64,000 nucleotides of DNA from Lepisosteus oculatus (GCF_040954835.1 NC_090709.1:40156975-40220974); one strand, 5' to 3'. Counted from the first letter of the stretch, positions 9,291 to 18,895 are shown. Numbers and translations are program-made. The notes: generated by a model from the letters alone, not told the origin.

Positions 9291-9775
9291 AGCTTGTTCC
9301 CCACCCCTGCCCCCCTCTGTGTACAGCAGAGCCTCCTGTCCTGACTGGGGGAGCTCACCCAGCTGTGTCTGGAGAGAAGCCAGGGTATCGGCTTCAACCA
9401 CAGGGCTGGGCAGCTTGTTCCCCACCCCCACCCCCCTCTGTGTACAGTAGAGCATCCTGTCCTGACTGGAGGAGCTCACCCAGCTGTGTCTGGAGAGAAG
9501 CCAGGGTATCGGCTTGTTCCCCACCCTCACCCCCCTCTGTGTACAGCAGAGCCTCCTGTCCTGACTGGAGGAGCTCACCCAGCTGTGTCTGGAGAGAAGC
9601 CAGGGTATCGGCTTGTTCCCCACCCTCACCCCCCTCTGTGTACAGCAGAGCCTCCTGTCCTGACTGGAGGAGCTCACCCAGCTGTGTCTGGAGAGAAGCC
9701 GGGGTATCGGCTTCAACCACAGGGCTGGGCAGCCTGTTCCCCACCCCCACCCCCCTCTGTGTACCCACCGCACAC
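9290..9775. repeat. Tandem array of the 121/99-bp family
   Basis: GAGCCTCCTGTCC-type landmarks fall at 9329, 9450, 9549 and 9648: one 121-bp step, then 99-bp steps where 22 bp (cttcaaccacagggctgggc region) are missing. The 99-bp units keep a - strand frame open with repeated LASLQTQLGELLQSGQEAL. The repeat is shared with 1985-2345. Confidence 0.9.
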
Positions 9776-10433
9776 ACAAACACACACAGCAGTTCTGTTT
9801 TAGTCTGTGCCGTTCAAAACTCGCACCGGAACTCGATTGAAAGCCGTTCACTACCAGCACAAGCGACAGCGCTAATCATGCACGTTCTCCCTCGGCGTCC
9901 GGTTGCTAACGCGTTTGTGTTGGTGGTGGGGTGCCTTCATAAAATAGCTTTTTTTTTTTCCTAGCCCCGATGACGGCGTTTGCACGGCTTCTCGAACCCG
10001 TTTCAGGGCGGGATCCGTGCGATTAAAGCAGTTCTAGCAGGGCGGGCTGCGTCAGGAGGCACAGGGACGAGGGAAGGTGTTTATCCCTGTGCTGAAGAGA
10101 GGATGTGCAGCCTTATAATGTCATTGCAAGCTAAGCTCTCCGCCGAGAGGCTCTACTCACCTAGTGCGCTCCTCGTCAGCCCTGGACGGAGATTTCTGCG
10201 TCATCTTCCGCTCGGGAGAAAGAGCCGAGACAAAGTGAACAAGGTTCAGGACCGCCAACATTTTCAAACCTTGGCGCCTTGAGCGTCTGTCCCCTCCTCC
10301 TACTCCGACGTGACTGTCCTTTTACTTTCGGTTTAACTCTTTCGGTTCAGAGCAGCACTCTGCGGTCCCTAGGGTCTTGTTGGCCTCTTGTGACACGTGT
10401 GGCATCGGTGCGCCGCTCGTTTCTGTCGACGAA

Positions 10434-10497
10434 AACAAAGTCAAAGTTTTATTCTCCACCCCTCGTATTTCGGGGAAAATAAAACCTTGACTTTGTT
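10434..10497. repeat. Short inverted repeat
   Basis: The arms CAAAGTCAAAGTTTTATT and AATAAAACCTTGACTTTG are reverse complements with one mismatch, separated by about 26 bp that itself holds cccctc/ggggaa pairing. It lies just before the 66-bp array. Confidence 0.6.
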
Positions 10498-10547
10498 GAG
10501 GCGGCGTTCAAGAGACGCGAGTGCATCCGAAAGGGAGTGCATCTCTC

Positions 10548-11200
10548 TCTATTATTGAGAGACAGGCTCACTGTCTGTTCCTCAGGCTGGGACAGGAGAT
10601 CACACGCTGTATTATTATTATTGAGAGACAGGCTCACTGTCTGTTCCTCAGGCTGGGACAGGAGATCACACGCTGTATTATTATTATTGAGAGACAGGCT
10701 CACTGTCTGTTCCTCAGGCTGGGACAGGAGATCACACACTGTATTATTATTATTGAGAGACAGGCTCACTGTTCCTCAGGCTGGGACAGGAGATCACACA
10801 CTGTATTATTATTATTGAGAGACGGGCTCACTGTCTGTTCCTCAGGCTGGGACAGGAGATCACACACTGTATTATTATTATTGAGAGACAGGCTCACTGT
10901 CTGTTCCTCAGGCTGGGACAGGAGATCACACACTGTATTATTATTATTGAGAGACAGGCTCACTGTCTGTTCCTCAGGCTGGGACAGGAGATCACACACT
11001 GTATTATTATTATTGAGAGACAGGCTCACTGTCTGTTCCTCAGGCTGGGACAGGAGATCACACACTGTATTATTATTATTGAGAGACAGGCTCACTGTCT
11101 GTTCCTCAGGCTGGGACAGGAGATCACACACTGTATTATTATTATTGAGAGACAGGCTCACTGTCTGTTCCTCAGGCTGGGACAGGAGATCACACACTGG
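10548..11200. repeat. 66-bp minisatellite, about 10 copies
   Basis: The landmark CACACACTG recurs every 66 bp (10861, 10927 and so on). The unit holds (ATT)n, ttgagagacaggctcactg and ttcctcaggctgggacagg. Since 66 is divisible by three, frames of about 300 codons appear on both strands. A single unit with the same right-hand flank exists at 19590-19760, so this is a local expansion. Confidence 0.95.
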
Positions 11201-11320
11201 GGCTGACAGTTCAGCTGAGTTCCCTCCTCCCTCTCCCAGTAGGATCAGGACCCGTTGGGATTCTGGCAGGTGTGGGAGCTCTGGGATTAGATCTTTCTCT
11301 CTCGTCTCCCTTCCTCCTGC
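11200..11320. repeat. Flank shared with 19640-19760
   Basis: The sequence from agttccctcctccctctccc through gattctggcaggtgtggga matches 19661-19735 with few changes. This marks a duplicated segment in which only this copy has the expanded 66-bp array. Confidence 0.75.
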
Positions 11321-12470
11321 CAGCCCGAAATGTATTTTTAAAAACCCCAACACATTCACCAGTGCTACAGTCAGCCAACCCCCCCGGACGCGAGTATATT
11401 GCATGTTTCTGCGGAGGCAGACGACATGATCAATACAATTACGCCTCTCCCCCCCCAAGAGTGTGTGTGTGTGCGCGGGTCTTTTGTTTATAGGGAATAT
11501 GAACTCAATGCAAAAAAATAAAATAAAAGAAAGAAGTCGTTCTGATCTAATTGTCGAGAAACGGCGTTAATCGGAGCAGGACTCGGAGTACACCTATCGT
11601 CACTTCCTCATGGTTTCAAGCCATTTGATAGTATCTACAGTATATGTGCAAACATCAGTGTTTTACAGTAAGACACTCGATACTGCGGGTTATGCATGCA
11701 GTAGACAGAAGTGACAGGTCTGGGCTGAGTCTGGTCCACAAGTAAGCAGGCTGCCTAATGTGTTTTCCCTAAAATGAGGTTTCCGATAACTCCTGCAGGC
11801 TTGTGTCCGTGTTGCAGAGGGTCTTGAGTCCAGTGGGTCTGCTTTACTCTCTTTATCGAGGAGGAATATCAAAGGAACAGTCCACACTGACCAACTTCAT
11901 TTATTAATTATCAAAAAAACAAGTCAAAGCCGTCATTTGCAAACAAAGTCACACACGGTTGTAGTATAAAAATGGTGTATAAAAACATTGTCGTAGATAA
12001 AAAAAAACTTACAGCAAACCACAGTGCCAAACAGTGCGTTTGGAAACCTCATCAAAACTGAAAATGAACCATAAAAAAGCTGCTACTAGTCAATTAGAAA
12101 CGCGCTTAATGTCTCAGCTCCTGGTAATTAGTGATTCGAGTCGTCCATCCTAGAAGCCGAAAACTAACACTTTAAGGTAACTCCTGGTTGATGATAATGA
12201 TCAGATACGAACAGCTGCGGTTTCATAGAAAAGTAGGTAAAAAAAATCACTTCCAACTGAAACACAGAACCTAACGCCCAAGGAAATGTAAAACCCCCAA
12301 TCATTTCCTTCACTCACTCGAGACAGAAATAAAATGATTTTCCGTTCTGATTTTGCGATACCCCACTCGCTCACACATACCGAGAAAAAAAGTAAATGAG
12401 TCAACATTTCTGTACATCACTGTGCACTTGATTGAGTTTAAAGGGAGCATGCTTTTCAAGTCAAGGGGCA
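11320..12470. other. No gene seen; AT-rich intergenic sequence
   Basis: I see short A/T runs and a (GT)n near 11460, but no splice-bounded exon, no RNA gene and no recognisable element. Confidence 0.5.
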
Positions 12471-12471
12471 C

Positions 12472-13345
12472 AGAAAACTGGGAATTGTAGTTCTTCAATG
12501 CGACTGAGTCCCTTTGGGACTGAAGACTTGTGAGGCCCAGTGAATACTGGGAAGTGTAATTTTATAATTCTACTGACCTCTGCCCCTTTGGGACTGAAGA
12601 CTTGTGAGGCCCAGTGAATACTGGGAAGTGTAGTTCTTTAATTCTACTGATCTCTGCCCCTTTGGGACTGAAGACTTGAGGCCCAGTGTATGCTGGGAAG
12701 TGTAGTTCTTTAATGTTATTGTCCTCTGCCCCTTTGGGACTGAAGACTTGTGAGGCCCAGTGAATACTGGGAAGTGTAATTTTTTAATTCTACTGACCTC
12801 TGCCCCTTTGGGACTGAAGACTTGTGAGGCCCAGTGAATACTGGGAAGTGTAGTTCTTTAATTCTACTGATCTCTGCCCCTTTGGGACTGAAGACTTGAG
12901 GCCCAGTGTATGCTGGGAAGTGTAGTTCTTTAATGTTATTGTCCTCTGCCCCTTTGGGACTGAAGACTTGTGAGGCCCAGTGAATACTGGGAAGTGTAAT
13001 TTTTTAATTCTACTGACCTCTGCCCCTTTGGGACTGAAGACTTGTGAGGCCCAGTGAATACTGGGAAGTGTAGTTCTTTAATTCTACTGATCTCTGCCCC
13101 TTTGGGACTGAAGACTTGAGGCCCAGTGTATGCTGGGAAGTGTAGTTCTTTAATGTTATTGTCCTCTGCCCCTTTGGGACTGAAGACTTGTGAGGCCCAG
13201 TGAATACTGGGAAGTGTAGTATTTTAATTCTACTGACCTCTGCCCCTTTGGGACTGAAGACTCGTGAGGCCCAGTGAATAATGGGAAGTGTAGTTCTTTA
13301 ATTCTACTGATCTCTGCCCCTTTGGGACTGAAGACTTGAGGAATA
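12472..13345. repeat. About 73-bp tandem array carrying 12 ZNF143-like motifs, higher-order period of three units
   Basis: The motif CTGGGAAGTGTAGTTC (reverse complement GAACTACACTTCCCAG) recurs about every 73 bp from 12480 to 13290. The first copy, CTGGGAATTGTAGTTC, is a perfect match to the core of the known ZNF143/Staf site (ACTACAATTCCCAGCATGC). Three unit variants alternate in fixed order, distinguished by the sequence after the motif (ctactgacc, ctactgatc, gttattgtcc), so the array grew by triplication of a trimer of about 219 bp. The other conserved block is cccctttgggactgaagac. Confidence 0.9.
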
Positions 13346-13599
13346 AGAGCTGCCTGTCGGTGGGTTTTTAGAGCTGCCCAGCAGCGCTACGGACCTCTAC
13401 AATAAATAGTCTTGTTAAAAACATAGTAAGAAAGTTAGCCAAAAATAAAATAAAAAAATCCCCCATACAAAACCCCAACCCCATGAGCACCGCTCAGTCT
13501 CTAGTACGTTAGACATTTGTTCTGAGCAAGAGCACCTTGCGGCAGTTCAGAGCAATTAAACGGTCAAGGTTAAATCAGTTCCAAACACAGTAAAAACAC

Positions 13600-13795
13600 A
13601 TTTCAGGCGGGCAGCTGCGTCAGCATGCCAAGTGAGAGGTTTCTTCCCTGCCGGAAAGAGGAGAGAGAAAAACCGCAACGTTTCGGCTCTGAAGCCCCCT
13701 TCGGGTGTGAAGATCACAGCCGAAACGTTGCGTTTTCTCTCTCCTCTTTCAAGCAGGGAAGAAACCTCTCACTTGTTCCTTTGTTAAAAAACAAA
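13600..13795. mobile_element. Foldback (hairpin) element
   Basis: The stretch from AAGTGAGAGGTTTCTTCCC through GCAACGTTTCGGCTCTGA is matched in reverse complement by the stretch ending GGGAAGAAACCTCTCACTT, with arms of about 63 bp and a loop of about 20 bp. The left flank gcagctgcgtcagcatgcc is also present at 56150-56175 before a half-copy of the same element, so this is a mobile foldback/MITE-like family. Confidence 0.8.
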
Positions 13796-13945
13796 CAAAC
13801 ATTTGTTCAGTAAAAAAACTCAGTGCCGAACAATACAAAAAAAGAATAGAAAACGCACCTACAGTGGTCTCACCCAATATGTAAAGAGCTGACTACAGTG
13901 GTGTGACTACAGTTCCCCTTGAGAAGACCAGACAAGATCCTCGAG

Positions 13946-14403
13946 TCAGGATGTAGGATCACCACTGGGAATGGCTGGATCTTCACTGGGAACAGCAGGG
14001 TATCCGCTGGGAATGGCTGGATCTTCACTGGGAACAGCAGGGTGTCCATTGGGAATGGCTGGATCTTCACTGGGAACAGCAGGGTATCCGCTGGGAATGG
14101 CTGGATCTTCACTGGGAACAGCAGGGTGTCCGTCAGGAATGGCTGGATCTCCCTGCACCCCCACTCTCAGTGGGGCCCCCCGGTGGTCCGGCCAGGCTGT
14201 GGGACAGTGCTGGTGAGGAGGGCCGGTCAGCGTCTCGTCCTCCCTCTCCTCTCCAGGCGCCGGGCCCTCTGGTGCTGCCCGGTACGGCCCACTGCCCCCG
14301 AGTCTCCCCCTCTTACCCCAGATCACAGCCACCACTGCCAGGACACAGGTGCCAGCGAGGCCAGTGGCCACAGCACTGACCACACGGCTCCGGGTACGAG
14401 GGG
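13946..14403 (-). CDS. Ig-like receptor gene B, transmembrane and repeat-bearing cytoplasmic exon
   Basis: The acceptor ctcgccaacag lies at 14404-14405. In phase 1 the exon reads APRTRSRVVSA, a membrane segment (VATGLAGTCVLAVVAVIW), the stop-transfer KRGR, an acidic stretch (GEEREDE), then about four and a half copies of a 14-residue repeat (PAVPSEDPAIPSGY and variants), ending GDPTS and TGA at 13946-13948. The repeat is Pro/Ser-rich with tyrosine or histidine at the end of each unit, but lacks ITIM, ITAM or SH3-class PxxP consensus. A donor-like TGGG-GTAAGAG straight after the membrane segment could truncate the tail by splicing. It is unrelated to gene A's tail. Confidence 0.7.
13965..14150. 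repeat. 42-bp minisatellite inside the gene B tail
   Basis: A 42-bp unit (gggaatggctggatcttcac, then tgggaacagcagggt-tcc) occurs about 4.4 times. Being 14 codons long it keeps the reading frame, and most changes alter H/Y, N/S or D only. This is the one array in the window that is plausibly coding. Confidence 0.9.
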
Positions 14404-14434
14404 CTGTTGGCGAGGGAGAGACAGACACAGCGTC

Positions 14435-14940
14435 ACTGGGGCACGACACCTACAATCCTACAGACCGCACCCCCACACTCCTGGGGCACGACACCTACAA
14501 TCTTACAGACCGCACCCCCACACTCCTGGGGCACGACACCTACAATCCTACAGACTGCACCCCCACACTCCTGGGGCACGACACCTAAAATCCTACAGAC
14601 CGCACCCCCACACTCCTGGGGCACGACACCTACAATCCTACAGACCGCACCCCAACACTCCTGGGGCACGACACCTACAATCCTACAGACTGCACCCCAA
14701 CACTCCTGGGGCACGACACCTACAATCCTACAGACTGCACCCCCACACTCCTGGGGCGCAACATCTGGAGTCCTACAGACCGCACCCCAATACTCCTGGG
14801 GCGCAACATTTGGAATCCTACAGACTGCACCCCAATACTCCTGGGGCGCAACATCTGGAATCCTAAAGACTGCACCCCAATACTCCTGGAGCGCAACATC
14901 TGGAATCCTACAGACTGCACCCCAACATGTCTTGGACTCA
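14435..14940. repeat. 45-bp minisatellite in gene B intron, about 11 copies
   Basis: The landmark GGGGCACGACACCTACAATC recurs every 45 bp (14531, 14576). The copies nearest the Ig exon are diverged (gcgcaacatctggaatccta). The array lies between the third Ig exon and the transmembrane exon. On the - strand it is open in frame with the Ig exon if the donor at 15016 is ignored, but the donor GTGGAGG-GTGAGG is intact. Confidence 0.95.
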
Positions 14941-15016
14941 ACATCTTCCACAGGCTGTATTAACACAACCCTTAGATAAAAAACATGACCTGATGGGAAG
15001 AACTGAAGATCCTCAC

Positions 15017-15301
15017 CCTCCACAGAGACGATCAGAGCGCTGATGGTATTTCCCTGAAGGTCCCTCACTGTGTAGCTCCCCTGATCAGACGCCCTCAGCT
15101 CCTGCAGCCTGAGCTCCTGATTGTCCACTGACACTCTGTCTCTGTACTGGGGGACACAGCTGGCTGTGCTGCTCTGGACAGAACACACTGAGGTCCAGTT
15201 TCCACCTCCTGCAGGGTCAAACAGCACCTCCACTGGGTCTCCAGTGAACAGGGGGACAGACAGAGAGGCTCCAGCCTGCAGGGTGACATTGTCTCTGCGA
15301 G
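15017..15301 (-). CDS. Ig-like receptor gene B, third Ig exon (cysteine-poor)
   Basis: 285 nt, acceptor tgtcttccag, donor GTGGAGG-GTGAGG, phase 1 on both sides. It is almost identical to the gene A exon at 6813-7097; differences include PVEVLF after GD rather than GE, and QSST in place of QNST, which removes one N-glycosylation site. It has the same non-canonical cysteine pattern (VCSVQ...TASC, no Cys in B and F strands). Confidence 0.85.
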
Positions 15302-15392
15302 CTGGAAGACAATCAGGACAGAGAGCAATATAAGAACCCCCCTCTGTCAGGAGTGGAGACCCCTCTAATCCCCCTACTGTAGACCTGCTCAC

Positions 15393-15671
15393 CCTCCACA
15401 GTGACGATCGCAGTGCTGATGGTGTTTCCCTGAAGGTCCCTCACTGTGTAGCTCCCCTGATCAGCTGGTGTGAGGGAGCGCAGTGTCAGAGAGCCGTCCT
15501 GCACCCACACTCTCTGCTCGTACCCGGGGCCAGGGAGCCCTGCGCTGCTCAGTAAGACTCTGGGAGACTGGGCAGATCCTGCAGGGTCAAACAGCACCTC
15601 CACTGGAGCAGCAGTGTGGAGAGGGAGAGTCAGACTGTCTCCGGACAGCAGGGTGAGGACTTCTGAATGAG
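15393..15671 (-). CDS. Ig-like receptor gene B, second Ig exon (no cysteines)
   Basis: The acceptor is ctctctcag before 15671 with an in-frame alternative at 15662. The donor is GTGGAGG-GTGAGC. It reads AHSEVLTLLSGDSLTLPL, PVEVLFDP, DGSLTLRSLTPADQGSYTV. No cysteine. It is nearly identical to gene A 7189-7467. Confidence 0.85.
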
Positions 15672-16129
15672 CTGAGAGAGAAGGACACAAATCCCTTTGG
15701 TTAAAATTCTCTTTTGCTATGCCCTACCATTCAGTTGTCTGATCGTACGTAGCGTGTTCGAAATCTCTCATGACACAAGGAGCACTTCTCCAGATGTGAC
15801 TCACTCTGGAGAGTTTGTCTGCACACGGATCTGCCCCATCGGCTCCAAGCTCTCTTGCTCTTCTGTCCTGTCTCTGTGTTCCTGAGGCAGACTATCTACA
15901 ACTTACGGACAGTGAGTTCTCAGCTCTCCGTGCCCAGTGGATTAAACACCAGCCAGAAGAGCAGCCCGTCATGATGTCATTTCCTGTGCCTCTATGACCT
16001 TTGACCCCTGTGCATCCTGGGAGCTGAAGGCAGAGACGGTGTTCTTGAAATAACACAGAGGAAACACAGTCATTTGCGTTAGTGCTCTAGGACTGCATTG
16101 TTTCACATGACTTTCAATCTCGGCTTTAA

Positions 16130-16737
16130 TCCAGTGCAGGGCCGCAGGTGAGCTGGAGTCTATCCCAGCAAGCAACAGGCAGGGTTCACCCTGGACAGGA
16201 CACCAGTCCATCACAGGACACACACACACACTCACACACCCTGGACAGGACACCAGTCCATCACAGGACACACACACACACTCACAAACCCTGGACAGCA
16301 CACCAGTCCATCACAGGACACACACACACACTCACACACCCTGGACAGGACACCAGTCCATCACAGGACACACACACACACACACACACTCACACACTCT
16401 GGACAGGACACCAGTCCATCACAGGACACACACACACTCACACCCTGGACAGAACACCAGTCCATCACAGGACACACACACACACACACACACACATACA
16501 CACACACTCACACACTCTGGACGGGACACCAGTCCATCACAGGACACACACACACACCCTGGACAGGACGCCAGTCCATCACAGGACACACACACACTCA
16601 CACACCCTGGACAGGACACCAGTCCATCACAGGACACACACACACTCACACACCCTGGACAGGACACCAGTCCATCACAGGACACACACACACTCACACA
16701 CACACACACACCCTGGACAGGACACCAGTCCATCACA

Positions 16738-16776
<39 letters not shown>

Positions 16777-17010
16777 GGACAGGACACCAGTCCATCACAG
16801 GACACACACACACTCACACACTCTGGACAGGACACCAGTCCATCACAGGACACACACAGACACACCAGAGCCAGTTTTCCCAGAAGGAAAGTGACCCACC
16901 AGCATGTCTTTGGACTGTGGGAGGAAACCCACATGAACCCTGGGAGAACATGCAGACTCCACACAGACAGCAGCCCAGTCCGGCACTGAACCCAGGGCCC
17001 CATACTGTGC
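16130..17010 (-). mobile_element. SINE with an internal minisatellite (about 14 copies)
   Basis: Read on the - strand this is an ordered SINE: a tRNA-related/unique part (gggttcagtgccggactggg, tgtgtggagtctgcatgttc, gggtttcctcccacagtcca, aagacatgctgg), then many copies of a segment centred on tgtgatggactggtgtcctg with (TG)n, then the SINE end tgctgggatagactccagct. The central motifs are those of a SINE widespread in fish, V-SINE-like as I recall. A unit of about 45-55 bp has expanded inside it. It sits in the intron between the V and second Ig exons of gene B and is absent from gene A. Confidence 0.75.
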
Positions 17011-17153
17011 CACCTTCTGATTGAGCTGAGAGAGAAGGACAGAAGTCCCCCTGATAAAGACAGTAATGACCTACATTTGTGTGATCAAATGTTTTGTTTC
17101 ACAAACTTCCTGGGACTTTCTGTTCTGGTAGAAAAGAAATTCCCACCACTTAC

Positions 17154-17486
17154 CTGTGATGATGAGATGGACACTTCCCAGAAATTTCAGCCGATCTCTC
17201 TCATGTTCGTACGAACACTTGTAGATGTCTTCATCAGAGAAGGAGGCGTGATGAAGAGTCAGGGAGAAGTTTCCTCGTCTGATCGTCTCTCTGGACACCT
17301 CAGCTCTGTTCTCGAACCCGGGGCCGGTGTAGACTTTCCCATTGTTGTACTCACACACACGTCTGTCCTCTGTCTGCCACAGGAAGAAGAGATGATCTTC
17401 TGAGGTCCCTCTGTAGGCTGATCCGTCACAGGGCAGAGAGACTGAACCCCCAAATCTCACCGACACCGAGACAGGATCTGAGCACA
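17154..17486 (-). CDS. Ig-like receptor gene B, canonical V-set exon
   Basis: 333 nt, acceptor ctgtctcag, donor ATCACAG-GTAAGT, phase 1 on both sides. It reads CSDPVSVSVRFGG, SVSLPCDG, FFLWQTEDRRVCEYN, NFSLTLHHASF, DIYKCSYEHERDR, LIITG. Amino-acid differences from gene A are few and cluster in two places (GTPEDQ to GTSEDH, and NGRLY to NGKVY), which are loop positions. The flanking introns are also nearly identical to A's for several hundred bases. It joins in phase 1 to the leader exon at 18090. Confidence 0.9.
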
Positions 17487-17519
17487 CTGAGACAGACAGC
17501 AACACAACTAAATTACACC

Positions 17520-17740
17520 CTGGAGAGAGACACAGCAACACAACTGGACACCCCCTCACAGACACACACTGGAGAGAGAGACACAACTAGACACCCCCTG
17601 ACAGACACACACTGGAGAGAGAGACACAGCAACACAACTAGACACCACCTGACAGACACACACTGGAGAGAGAGACACAACTAGACACCCCCTCACAGAC
17701 ACACACTGGAGAGAGAGACACAGCAACACAACTAAATTAC
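17520..17740. repeat. Short copy of the 51-bp minisatellite upstream of the gene B V exon
   Basis: It has the same unit as 7955-8470 (gacaccccct, cagacacacactggagagag), about 4-5 copies with shortened units, then decays into related acacaac sequence to about 17950. Confidence 0.9.
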
Positions 17741-18089
17741 ACCCTCATAAACACAATGGGGAGAGACACAGCAACACAACAACACAGCTAGACATCACAC
17801 TCATAAACAGACGAAAGAGAGACAGAACACAAATAGACAACACCATCATAATCACACGAGAGAGAGAGGCAACACCACCACAAGACAACACACTTGCAAA
17901 CAGCTATCAGAGGCAAGAGACAGCAATACAACTCTCATAAACACACAGTAGAGTGAGAAACAGCAACAAAACTAAACAACAGGGTGTGTTGGTCAGTATT
18001 GGATGTATGCAGGTTGAATATATAGTGCTTTTTAAATTTGCTCCCATACGAGGAAGGGAATAATTCGAATAAATGTCTTGAGCTCTCAC

Positions 18090-18132
18090 CTCCATTGAAG
18101 AAGATCCCAGTGAAGACAGCCCAGAGCATCAT
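18090..18132 (-). CDS. Ig-like receptor gene B, signal-peptide exon
   Basis: Two adjacent ATGs (18130-18132 and 18127-18129 on the - strand) open the frame MMLWAVFTGIFFNG, followed by donor GGAG-GTGAGAG (phase 1). Joined to the V exon it continues VCSDPVSV. A short hydrophobic core (LWAVFTGIFF) followed by small residues suits a signal peptide cut near NGVCS. A stop or polar sequence precedes the ATG, so this is the natural start. Confidence 0.75.
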
Positions 18133-18249
18133 ACTGGGACTCTGCAGAGAGACACAGCACAGCAAATACAGAAACAGTCGCTATAACAAGGAACACATGA
18201 ATAAGACTCACTGACTTTTAGAACAGGCCCAATCATACTGTACTGTAGA

Positions 18250-18895
18250 TCAGGCATTTCAGAAACAGCAGGGCTGTCCAGTCCTGGTCCTGGAGGGGTC
18301 AGTGTGTGTGTCTGCAGAGTCTCCAGGGGTCTTTAAAGCAGGGCTGTCCAGTCCTGGTCCTGGAGGGGTCAGTGTGTGTGTCTGCAGAGTCTCCAGGGGT
18401 CTTTAAAGCAGGGCTGTCCAGTCCTGGTCCTGGAGGGGTCAGTGTGTGTGTCTGCAGAGTCTCCAGGGGTCTTTAAAGCAGGGCTGTCCAGTCCTGGTCC
18501 TGGAGGGGTCAGTGTGTGTGTGTGTGTGTGTGTGCAGAGTCTCCAGGGGTCTTTAAAGCAGGGCTGTCCAGTCCTGGTCCTGGAGGGGTCAGTGTGTGTG
18601 TGTCCTCAGAGTCTCCAGGGGTCTTTAAAGCAGGGCTGTCCAGTCCTGGTCCTGGAGGGGTCAGTGTGTGTGTGTCTGCAGAGTCTCCAGGGGTCTTTAA
18701 AGCAGGGCTGTCCAGTCTTGGTCCTGGAGGGGTCAGTGTGTGTGTCTGCAGAGTCTCCAGGGGTCTTTAAAGCAGGGCTGTCCAGTCCTGGTCCTGGAGG
18801 GGTCAGTGTGTGTGTGTGTCTGCAGAGTCTCCAGGGGTCTCTAAAGCAGGGCTGTCCAGTCCTGGTCCTGGAGGGGTCAGTGTGTGTGTCTGCAG
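18250..18895. repeat. 70-bp minisatellite, about 9 copies
   Basis: The unit gcagggctgtccagtcctgg, tcctggaggggtcagtgtg, tctgcagagtctccaggggt recurs every 70 bp with (GT)n length changes. It lies just upstream of the gene B leader exon, i.e. in or near its promoter region. Confidence 0.95.

Noticed and set aside
8873-9397. Leader exon for gene A in the CpG-rich region
   Set aside because: No ATG followed by a hydrophobic run and a phase-1 donor was found.
8880-9860. 326-codon - strand frame
   Set aside because: It depends on the 99/121-bp array and a CpG-rich stretch, with no domain, leader or splice signals.
10521-11429. 302-codon + strand frame and a 230-codon - strand frame
   Set aside because: Product of the 66-bp array; both strands are open in the same place, which is expected for a multiple-of-three repeat.
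13919-14979. + strand frames of 315 and 190 codons
   Set aside because: Antisense to gene B's tail and to the 45-bp intronic array; the - strand has the splice sites and membrane segment.
14433-15392. A single 319-codon gene B exon joining the third Ig domain to the 45-bp array
   Set aside because: The donor at the end of the Ig domain is intact and identical to genes A and C, and the transmembrane exon has its own acceptor, so the array is intron.
16148-16894. 248-codon His/Thr-rich + strand frame
   Set aside because: SINE-internal minisatellite of (CA)n type.
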